From Neisseria sp. oral taxon 014 str. F0314 (lineage in GTDB: Bacteria > Pseudomonadota > Gammaproteobacteria > Burkholderiales > Neisseriaceae): 64,000 nt of DNA. Position 1 is the first letter of the stretch. The number at the start of each line of letters is the position of its first letter. The notes beneath the pieces were generated by a model. The model saw only the letters and a list, made by a program, of their open reading frames with translations, was not told the origin of the DNA and made no database searches. Positions 36,228 to 47,200 of the stretch are shown here, in pieces. The stretch spans positions 1,798,001 to 1,862,000 of the forward strand of contig NZ_CP040504.1 of NCBI RefSeq assembly GCF_005886145.1, in the 5' to 3' direction. The translations under genes and the position numbers were made by a program.

Positions 36228-37577
36228 ATGCCTCTCCCAAGATTTATCGGTTTGCGCATCGCCCACAAACTCAGGCAGACGCGCCGCCTTTCCCGCAAAA
36301 CCGCCGCCTTCGCTTTCCTGCTTGCCGGTTCGGCACTGGTCGCGCTGGTGTCGCTCCTGTTCGCACATATGGCCGACTTTGCGTTGGAAACCAACGCCAG
36401 GCTGGTCAGGCAATATCCGTGGTTCGCATGGGTGGCGTTGCCGCTGGGCCTGCCGCTGATTGCGTGGCTGACGCGCTGTTTTGCCCCGTATACGGCGGGC
36501 AGCGGCATTCCGCAGGTGCTGGCCTCGCTGTCGCTGCCCTACGGGGTGAACAAAACCCGTTTGATTCCGTTCGGACGGACGTTGCTCAAAATCCCACTGA
36601 CCTTCATCGGCATGGTGTGCGGCGCGTCCATCGGCCGCGAAGGGCCGTCGGTACAGGTCGGCGCGGCGGTGATGTCGGCTTGGGGCGGCTGGTGTAAAAA
36701 ACACAATCTCGCGTTCAGGGGGATGCAGGAAAACGATCTGATAGCGGCGGGTGCGGCAGGCGGATTGGCGGCGGCGTTCAACGCACCGTTGGCGGGCGTG
36801 GTTTTCGCCATCGAAGAACTGGGTCGGGGCGTGATGCTGCGCTGGGAACGGCAAATCCTGTTGGGCGTGCTGGCGGCGGGTTTCATCCAAGTGGCCGTAC
36901 AGGGCAACAACCCGTATTTTTCGGGCTTCCACGGCGGCGAGTTGGACAATATGCTGCTGTGGGTACTGGGTTCGGGGCTGGTTTGCGGCATCGCGGGCGG
37001 CCTGTTCGGGCAATTTCTGTATAAAGGCGCGGCGGCGTTTTCCCCGCAAAAATGGCGCGGCCTGATTGTCCGCCATCCGCTGTTGCTGGCTGCCGCAATG
37101 GGCGTGTTGCTGGCCCTGTTGGGCACGGTTTATCAGGGGCAGACTTACGGTACGGGCTATAACGAAGCATCGGGTGCGCTGCGCCGCATGTACGATGCAC
37201 CGTTCGGCATCGCCGCCGCCAAGTGGGCGGCCACCGTGTTTTCCTATTGGGCGGGTATTCCGGGCGGTATCTTTACCCCGTCGCTGACCATAGGCGCCAT
37301 GCTCGGCAGCCATATCGCTGCCTTGGTCGGGCTGGAAACGGGCGTCAACGTCGTCGTCCTCATCTGCATGGCGGCCTTCCTTGCCGGCGCCACCCAGTCG
37401 CCGCTGACCGCCAGCGTGGTGGTGATGGAGATGACCGGCGGACAAAATCTGCTGTTCTGGCTGCTTATCAGCGCCATTACCGCTTCGCAGGTCTCGCGCC
37501 AGTTCTCACCCAAACCGTTTTATCATGCCGCCGGCGTGCGGTTTAAACAGCGGCTGGAAAAACAGGACGGAAACTGA
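36228..37577 (+). CDS. CLC-family chloride channel/antiporter
   Basis: An inner-membrane anion transporter of 449 residues. All three anion-pathway signatures are present: GSGIPQ (about 88-93), GREGPSVQ (about 133-140; its glutamate is the proton gate) and GIPGGIFTPSLTIGA (about 343-357). The gating glutamate suggests Cl-/H+ exchange, as in ClcA, which helps acid resistance. There are many hydrophobic helices and no cytosolic CBS domains. It is monocistronic. Confidence 0.93.
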   Translation: MPLPRFIGLRIAHKLRQTRRLSRKTAAFAFLLAGSALVALVSLLFAHMADFALETNARLVRQYPWFAWVALPLGLPLIAWLTRCFAPYTAGSGIPQVLASLSLPYGVNKTRLIPFGRTLLKIPLTFIGMVCGASIGREGPSVQVGAAVMSAWGGWCKKHNLAFRGMQENDLIAAGAAGGLAAAFNAPLAGVVFAIEELGRGVMLRWERQILLGVLAAGFIQVAVQGNNPYFSGFHGGELDNMLLWVLGSGLVCGIAGGLFGQFLYKGAAAFSPQKWRGLIVRHPLLLAAAMGVLLALLGTVYQGQTYGTGYNEASGALRRMYDAPFGIAAAKWAATVFSYWAGIPGGIFTPSLTIGAMLGSHIAALVGLETGVNVVVLICMAAFLAGATQSPLTASVVVMEMTGGQNLLFWLLISAITASQVSRQFSPKPFYHAAGVRFKQRLEKQDGN

Positions 37578-38222
37578 ATCGGTTTCAGACGGCCTGCGGG
37601 CATTTCCGTCAGGCCGTCTGAAAATGTCATCCGTGTCTTTCTGGTGCCGCTGCTTTTGTTTTTGTCCGTTTGGGGCGGCGTCAAACGAATGTGGCGGTAT
37701 CCCGTTGTTTTGATTGTTAAAATTTCTTAATCAAGTAATCATTCTAAAATTGTTCAAAATTAATCGATATGCCTTTCTGATACAGGCCGTCTGAAATTTT
37801 CAGACGGCCTGTATTCTTTTTTGCCGTCTGAAAATACAGAAAATGCCGTAGAAATACAGACGCCGTAAAACGGATTTCGGGTTTTGGCATAGTAATTGCT
37901 TCGATATTGTCAGTCAGAGTTCCGTTAAAAATGAAAAATAAAGTTAAATTTTTTATATTTCATAGATAATCGGATTGTTTATAAGCCTGAACGGATTGTA
38001 TTTAAAGTATAGATACTATCTTTCAGGATATAAATTTATTCTGAAATTTGTTTGGAAGTGACAATAATCGTCATATTGTTTTGGTATTTTTACAAAGAGC
38101 TCACCCGATTTCCAACATGCGGATTGCTCCGTCCCACGCAAACTGATTTTCGAATGGCGGGAGTATTTTAGAAAATCAGTAATATATTAAATTTATTTGT
38201 TTAACATTATTAGGAAAATAAA
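37578..38222. other. DUS-rich leader region of the giant adhesin gene
   Basis: No gene seen in 645 bp. The left part holds a DUS pair (about 37582-37624), a nearly loopless DUS pair (37784-37812) and a lone copy (about 37826). The right part (37900-38220) is strongly AT-rich and must hold the adhesin promoter; AGGAAAATAAA directly before the ATG is the ribosome site. I see no long homopolymer that would suggest phase-variable control. Confidence 0.6.
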
Positions 38223-41200
38223 ATGAACAAGATTTTCAAGATTGTTTGGAACCGTACGATCCAGTCTTTCGTCGTAACTTCCGAATTGGCAAAAGGACAT
38301 GTCAAGGCCTCGTCGACAGTCGGCGGCGCGGCAGAAGAATTCCGCGCCGCCGAACAAGGCCGTCTGAAAGCCTTGTTCAGACTGACTGCATTGAGTATGG
38401 CATTGCTGGGAATGTCGGAAGGGGTTTGGGCGACCATTACTGAAAAACCCGCTACGGGAGGCGCGACATTCGCCATCGGCAACGGCACCACCTCGGCTCA
38501 CGGTTCCGGTGCGGTGGCTATCGGTAACAATGCTCAGGCAAGTAACAACGGCGCTTTGGCAATCGGACCGAACTCCGGTACTTCCACTACCATTGCGGCA
38601 AGTAACAACTCAACGGCAATCGGTGTAAACATCAAAGCGACCGGTCAAAAAGCCATCACAATTGGTGCGGATACGTCGGTAAACGGCCAGGGTTCCATCG
38701 GCATCGGCAGCAACGATGCTGGCAGGGCCGCCGCCCTCGGGGTTCAGGGAGCAAAATCTATCGGTATCGGTACCCATGTGCTGGTAAGGGGCGATAACAT
38801 TATCGCCGTCGGTGCCGAAGTCGTAGCAAACAAAAACAATACTGTTGCCATCGGCTACGCGACTCAGGCTACTGCCGAACAGACCGTTGCCATCGGTAGT
38901 GAAACCAAGGCAGAGGCACAAAATGCGGTGGTAATCGGTAATAGAGCCTCGGTTAATGCGGATACGGCGCCCGCCGATCCCAATGTTTCGGGTACGACCA
39001 CGGGTGCAGGTTCCGTAGCGATCGGTGCGCTAAGCGCCGCGAGCGGCACAAATGCAACCGCCATCGGCCAGGCCAGCAATGCCTATGGGCAGAACTCGTT
39101 TTCGGGCGGCCAAAACTCCCAAGCAACAGGCAAATCCAGCGTAGCTCTCGGTGATGGCGCGATGGCTAAGGGAAATTCCTCGGTTGCTGTCGGCCCTTAT
39201 AGTCAGGCGCCTGCTTCGGGTGCGGCTACACTGGGTTTCAATAACCGTGCGACAGGAGAAAATTCACTTGCAGTGGGCCGTCAAGCCAATGCGGCCAAAG
39301 CAAATGCCATTGCTTTGGGCAATGAGGCCAAATCGCTGGGCGAAGATGCCGTCGCCGTCGGCAACAATGCCAACGCCGCCCAAAACCGTGCGATGGCTTT
39401 CGGTAAAAATTCGCAGGCATTGGCGGGCGATGCCATTGCGATGGGTGATTCTACCGTGGCTTCCGGCCAAAATGCCTTGGCTTTCGGTAAGAGCAACAAA
39501 GCCGAAGGCAAAGATGCCATTGCTATCGGTACGAACAACAATGCTTGGAAGGTCGATTCCATCGCATTCGGACATTCGGCTAATGCAGACGGTGAACAAG
39601 CTGTCGCTATAGGTTTGAACAGCCATGCCCGTCAGGCGAATGCCGTTGCTTTGGGTCAGGGGGCGAATGCCGATGATACCAATGCACTTGCCATCGGTAC
39701 ATCCAGCATAGCGGCACAGGCTGCCGCAATCGCCATCGGTAATAATGCCCGGGCTTTGAAATACAGCTCGATAGTGATTGGCGAGGGAGCGCACTCCAAT
39801 AACTCGCGTTCCGTGGTTATCGGCTATAACGCTTCGGCGATCAATCCGGCAGACTCTGCTTCAAATCAAGATACCAACCAGACTGTGGCCATCGGTGCCT
39901 TTGCCAATGCCTGGGGGGACCAGTCTACCGCTATCGGTAACAATGTTACCGCCAAAGGCAACTCCTCTATCGTCATCGGTTCGGATGACTGGGACACCGT
40001 TGCAGAAAAACAGGTAGAGGACGGTTCGGGCAAAACCGTTAAAGAAATCTATAGGGAATATACCGGCGACGAGATGGCAACCGGAAAGAACAGCTATATT
40101 CAACCGACTTCGGGCGAAGCAGCCGTAGCCATCGGTACCAAATCGCAAGCCACCGGCGAGCTTTCAACCGCATTCGGTACGGGTACAAGTGCGACAGGTT
40201 TGGCTTCTGCCGCATTCGGTATGGGTGCGAGAGCGACCAAAGGTAATGCGGTGGCGATTGGTGCGGGCAGCACGACGGAAACAGATGCAACGGGCGTGCG
40301 CGACGCCAACGTCAACGGCGTACAATACGGCAATTTTGCAGGCGGTAGCAGAATTATCGCCGGCGACCAGGTATCCTTCGGTAGTGCGGGCTACGAACGC
40401 CAACTCAAACATATCGCACCGGGCGCGATTTCTGAGACTTCTACCGATGCCATTAACGGCAGCCAGCTTTATTCTGTGGCCAATGTGTTGGCAACCAAAA
40501 TTGCCGACGCAAGTGTGAAATATTATTCGGTAAATCCGACGGAACAAGATAATACGGAAGGCAACCGCGCCAATGACGGTGCAACGGGCACAAACGCTAT
40601 GGCGGCGGGCGTGGCTGCTGCCGCTGCCGGCGATTTCTCGGTGGCCGCAGGCAGCAATGCCCGTGCAAACGGCCATGAAACCGTTGCGATTGGCCACAAT
40701 ACCCTTGCAAGCGGAGTATCTGCGGTGGCTGTCGGCCAGCGTGCCAATGCTTCCGGCAGCGAAGCCGTAGCATTGGGTATAGATTCCAATGCTTCCGGTA
40801 AGTTTGCCATTGCTATCGGTAACAAAGCCACCGTATCAGACAGCAAACTTAACGGTATCGCCATCGGCAGCGGTGCAGTGGCCGCCGAAAATTATGCCAT
40901 GTCTATGGGTTTGGATACCAAAGCTCTGGGCAACAGTTCGATTGCATTTGGTAATACGGCTCAGGCAACAGACAGCGAAGCGCTGGCCATCGGCCATTCT
41001 GCCGGTGCTTTGGGTGCCAATACCGTTGCCTTCGGTGTTTCAGCAACATCAAATGCCGCCGGAGCCGCTACCGTGGGCGCTTATACTAAGGCCGAAGCCG
41101 TAAATTCGACTGCATTGGGCTATGCTTCGCAGGCGGTCAATGAGAACGACGTAGCTTTAGGCGCGGGAAGCGTTACCGAGGCGCCACATGCGGGTGAGTA

Positions 41201-44200
41201 TACCCTGAGCAACAGTTATACCGCCGCCGGTAAGGATTCCTACGGCGTTGTTTCCGTCGGTAAAACAGTCGGTACCAAACGTCAGATTCAAAACGTAGCC
41301 GCCGGCGTGCTCAGTGCGGACAGCACTGATGCCGTAAACGGCAGCCAGCTCTACGCCACCAATTCCTACCTGCTCAACCTTGCCACCGCCACTAAAAATG
41401 CCTTGGGCGGCGAGACTGCCGTGGATGGCGCGGGCAACCTGACCGTAAACAATCTTGGCGGTACGAATCAAAATACCGTGCACGATGCCTTGGCGGCACT
41501 GAAAACGACCGCCGATGCTGCAAATGCGGCGGCTGATAAGGCCAACACCGCCATTGATGGTTTGAATACGTCTGTCGGCGATATCCGGAATTCGATTAAC
41601 AGCCTCAATCAGTCCGTCAATACTGCGAAACACCACTTTTACAGCGTTAAAAGTACGGACAGCACGAAAGGCAACTACAACAACGACGGCGCAACCGGCG
41701 AAAACGCGCTGGCGGCGGGTGTCGATGCGCTGGCGGAGGGAATTAACGCCGTTGCAATAGGACAAAATGTCAAAGCAAAAGGCGACCAGTCGATTTCGAT
41801 TGGCAGCACTAACGAAGCAAGCGGCGAATCTTCTACCGTTATCGGAAGGCGCGGTTTCGTCAGCGGTACAAACACTCATGTTTTGGGCAACGGTAACGGC
41901 GCGCAGGGCGCACCGATTGCGGCCACGCAGAGCACGATAATCGGCAATGACAATAGTATCAATGCCGTTACCAATGTGCATATCCAAGGTAACAGCAATA
42001 CGGTAAACCGTACCCACGCCATCGTCATGGGAAGTAGGAATACCGTTGGCGGCACAGGCGCGGACAATGAAGAACCGGCCATCGCCATCGGTTCCGAAAA
42101 CAAAGTTTCCATTTCGACGGACGGTAGTAACACGAATACAAATGCCTCTAACGCCATTGCTATCGGTAAGCAGAATATTGCAAACGGAGATTCCTCTATT
42201 GCCATCGGCAAACTCTCCCAAGCATTGAAATTGAGTACGGTTGCCATCGGTAACAGTGCAAAAGCTCTGGAAAACAATGCGCTGGCCGTCGGTTCTTATT
42301 CCAAAGCAGGCGATTATGCGACGGCGATCGGCTCTACGGCCAATGCTTTCGGTGCGCAGAGTGTGGCATTGGGTACTGGAACTTTGAGCGGAATCCGTGC
42401 CAGCACGATAGGCCGTTATTCGGCCGCCCATGCGGATAGCAGCGTCGCCATCGGCAGCGATTCCTTGGTTACTCAAAATGCCCATGCCAGTACCGCCTTT
42501 GGTTCGGGTTCCGTTGTTTCCGGCGCATATTCGGGTGTATGGAGCGGTGCGATCCAAAACGCCGGAACAGGTGCGAGGGCCGACAGGAATGTGGAAACGC
42601 GCAGTGTAATCGGCGGTACGGGAAACTACGCCATCGGTAATAAAAATATCGTCGGCAGCCAGACTTCCGATACCTTCGTGTTGGGTAACGATGTAAAAAT
42701 CGGCGCTTCTGCGGCAACTTTGACGACTGCAAACTGGGCCGCCAATCCGAGCAGGGATTTACCGCGCAGCGATACCGTAACTTTTGCCGGCGAGAAAAAT
42801 ATTACCGGTGCGGTCGCATTGGGTAGCGGCACGTCGGTAACCGTTTCAGACGGCGTTGCTTTGGGACGTGCCAGCAAAGCTTCCGTCGACAAAGGTGCGG
42901 TGGGTGCGGACCCGTTGGGTTCGGCTGCCGATAAAACCATTGCGGCATGGAAATCCACCCGTGCCGCCGTGTCGGTGGGCGATGCCGAAGGAAACATCAC
43001 GCGCCAGATTACCTCCCTTGCGGCAGGTACTCAGGACACCGATGCCGTCAATGTAGCCCAGCTCAAATCGGCCGGCTTCAAGCTGCAAACTTCTCAATCT
43101 GAAGGCGAAGTGGCCGGTTCGAACGTCGAAAACGTACAAAACGGCGAAACTGTTACCGTAGATGCGGGAAAAAATATCAAGCTGACCCAGGCCGAAAACA
43201 AAATAACCGTTGCGACCAAAGACGAAGTGGCTTTCAATAAAGTAACGGTAGGCGATACTGTCGTTGACGGAAGGGGCGTGAACATTACGTCTGCCGGCGG
43301 CAATTCCGCCAGCCTGACTTCAGACGGCCTCAGAGTCGGAGACGTTGCCGTAGCCGCCGCAGGCATCAATGCGGGTAACAAAGCCATTACCAACGTTGCC
43401 GCAGGCCGCGTCGATGCAAACAGTACGGACGCCGTCAACGGCAGCCAGCTCTACTCCACGCAGGCTTCTTTGGACAATATGGGTAAAACCGTTGCCGGAG
43501 TGCTGGGCGGCAATGCCAAGTTGAATGCCGACGGCGGAATTACCATGAGTAATATCGGCGGCACGGGCGCCAGCACCATCGAAGGTGCGATTTCGGCGCT
43601 GAATACGGGTGCCTACAAATCATTCAAACTGGTTACGGCGGCCACCAGCGGCACCAACGGACAGGCAAACAACCATTCGCTGAAAGAAATCACCAGCGGC
43701 TCGACCATCACGCTTGAAGCAGGTAAAAACATCGTCCTGAACCAAAACGAAAGCACCGTCAGCATCAACACGGCGGACGCCCCTGAGTTTTCGGGCGTGG
43801 TTAAGGCCAAAGGCGGCTTGGATATGGCCGATAACAAGATTACCAATGTCGGCAGGGGCGACAGTGCCACCGACGCGGTCAATCTCGGCCAGTTGACCGA
43901 CGCGTTGAACAACCTGCGCGTCAGCACGCTGACAACGGTCAATAACGACGCACCGTTTTCCTATATCGGTTCGGACGGCAAAATCCTGAACCGTAAAGTG
44001 GACGTTGACCCGCATGGAGTGAAAACCGTATCGTTCGTCCATGCCGAAGACGGTACGCCTTACACCGATACCGGTAACATCACCATCGCGGCGCTGAATC
44101 CGACCGATCCGCAGACTTCCACTCCGACTGCTTTGGGCAATATCAAAGCCGGTACCAAGCAGAACGACGCGGTAAACGTGGCGCAGCTCGACAAACTGGC

Positions 44201-47200
44201 TAAAGCGGCCGGTACCAAGGTTAATCCCGACGGTACCATTACCGCGCCGAGCTATACCGTGATTTCAGGCAGCCCGGCCACTGCGGGCGTGACCACTTAC
44301 GACAGTGCGGACAAAGCATTTTCCGCCCTGAGCGATGCCGTAAGAAGTCCGCTGAACTTTGCCGGCGATACAGGTGCGACGGCTACCAAACAGTTGGGCA
44401 GCACCGTTACCGTCAAAGGCGGTGAAACCGATACGGATAAGTTGAGCGACAACAACATCGGCGTCGTTTCAGACGGCCAGGGCACATTGGACGTCAAACT
44501 GGCGAAAGCACTGAAAGGCTTGGATTCGGCCGCCTTTACCGATACTTCGGGCAATACGACTACCGTCAACGCCGCAGGCGTAACCGTGGGTACGGCCGCC
44601 AATCCTGTGAAACTGACTTCAGACGGCCTCAACAACGGCGGCAAAACGATTACCTCGGTCGCCGCAGGTAAAAACGATACCGATGCCGCCAACGTCAGCC
44701 AGCTCAAACCGCTGGCGGCGGCCTTGGGCGCGGCCTTCAGCAATGCCGACGGCAGTATTGCCGCACCGACGTTCAACGTAACCAAATCCGACGGTTCTTC
44801 GGTGGCGGCCAATACCGTACAGGGCGCGTTGGACAACATCGGCATCGAGTTGCAGAAAGGTCTGAACATTACCGCCGATAAGAGCAATCTGGCAAACAGC
44901 GAGACGAAGGACCATGTCAAACCGGGCGAAGTCGTCCTGTATACCAGCGTGGACAAAAACATCGTAACGACCGTGTCCGACAACCAAATCGATTTCGGCC
45001 TGGCCGATAAGATTACCGTCGGTAAAAACGCGGCCAAACCGATTACCATCGATGGTACCTCAGGCAAAATCAGCGGTTTGGGCGACAACCTGACCACAGT
45101 CGCCGCAGGCGACGCATCGGCGGCCAAGCCCGCAAACATCAACGGCAGCAATGCCGCCACGGTGAACGACGTACTGAACGCCGGATGGAACCTGCAAGGC
45201 AACAGCGAAGCGAAAGACGTCGTTACCGCCTACGATACCGTTAACTTCGCCAACGGCACCGGTACGACCGTCAGCGTAGAAAGTGCAAACGGCGTCAGCA
45301 CCGTCAAAGTCAGCGTCGATGCGCAAAACCTTGCCGAAACTGCACAACATCCGGTGGTCTACACCGATGCTTCCGGCAACAGAGTGTACAAACAACAAGA
45401 CGGCAGCTTCCGTACCGGACCGAACGGACAAGGCAACGAAATTGCCGACACCAACGTGATTGCCTCCCTGCAAAACGCGGCGGGCAGCACGACCGATCCG
45501 TTCAAACTGGCCAACGTTGCCGAAGGCAAAGTTGCCGCAGGCAGCAAAGAAGCCGTCAACGGCAGCCAGTTGTACAACGCGGCGGCCAAAACGGCCGAAG
45601 TGTTGGGCGGCAGCGTCGACAACGACGGCAATCTGGTTGCTCCGGCCTATGCCTTGGTTGACGGTACGCCGGCGGAAGGCAAGCCCGCCAAGACTTACAA
45701 CAATGTAGGTACCGCGCTGAATGCATTGAACACCGCCGTTACCAGCCCGCTGACTTTCGGCGGCGACAACGATACCGCAAACTTCGAGCGCAAACTGGGC
45801 AGCCGAGTATTCGTCAAAGGCGGCGCAGATGCGGCCGAACTGAGCGAAGGCAATATCGGCGTCGTTTCCAACGGCAGCGATACGCTGAATGTCAAACTGG
45901 CCAAAGAGTTGAAAGAATTGGCTTCCGCCGAATTTAAAGACGCGGACGGCAACACCGGCAAAATCTCGGCCAACGGTCTAACCGTTACACCATCCGCCGC
46001 AAGCGGCAAACAGCCGGTCAGCCTGACTTCAGACGGCCTCAACAACGGCGGCAACAAAATCAGCAAAGTTGCCAAAGGCGAAGCGGATGACGACGCAGTA
46101 AACAAAGCCCAGCTCGATGCAGCGGCAGCGGCGGCCACCAGCAAAGTTGCCAGCGGCCACGACAATATCGTAGTTGAAACCGTGAACAACTCTGACGGCA
46201 GCACCACCTATAAAGTGGCGACAGCCAAAGACTTGAAAGCCGACAGCGTTACCGCAGGCGATACCGTGTTGAACAACAACGGCGTTAAAGTAGGCAACAA
46301 CGTAGCCCTGACTTCAGACGGCCTCAAAGCCGGAGATGTGGGCGTAACCGCCGCAGGCATCAACGCGGGCAACAAAGCCATCACCAACGTGGCCGCAGGC
46401 GTCAACGACACCGACGCCGTCAACCTCGGCCAGTTGAAACAGCAGTTGGATGCCAGCGAAAAAACCACCACCGTAGCGGCAGGTAAAAACGTTACCGTCA
46501 GCAGCAAAGTGGAAGGCAACAACACCGAGTACACCGTCAACGCCGACAAGACCACCCTCAGTCAGGCTGCCGGCGGCGCGGTTAAAGTGAACGCTGGCGA
46601 GAAAGACGGCGACGGCGTAACCGATTACGCGCTCGACCTGACCGACGAAGCCAAAGAGGACATCGCCAAAGGCGTAGCGGCCAAAGAAGCCGTCGACAAC
46701 AAAGGCCTGACCTTTGCCGGCGACAGCGGCAGCACCGGTGCGAAGAAACTGGGCGACAGTCTGGCGGTGAAAGGTGACGACAACATCACAACCAAAGCCG
46801 ACGCAGACGGCGTTCAAGTCCGCCTCAACAGAGCCCTGAACATCGACAGCGTTACCGCAGGCGATACCGTGTTGAACAACAACGGCGTCAAAGTAGGCAG
46901 CGACGTAGCCCTGACTTCAGACGGCCTCAAAGCCGGAGACGTGGGCGTAACCGCCGCAGGCATCAACGCGGGCAACAAAGCCGTAACCAACGTGGCCGCA
47001 GGCGTCAACGACACCGACGCCGTCAACCTCGGCCAGTTGAAACAGCAGTTGGACGCCAGCGAAAAAACCACCACCGTAGCGGCAGGCAAAAATGTTACCG
47101 TCAGCAGCAAAGTGGAAGGCAACAACACCGAGTACACCGTCAACGCCGACAAGACCACCCTCAGTCAGGCTGCCGGCGGCGCGGTTAAAGTGAACGCGGG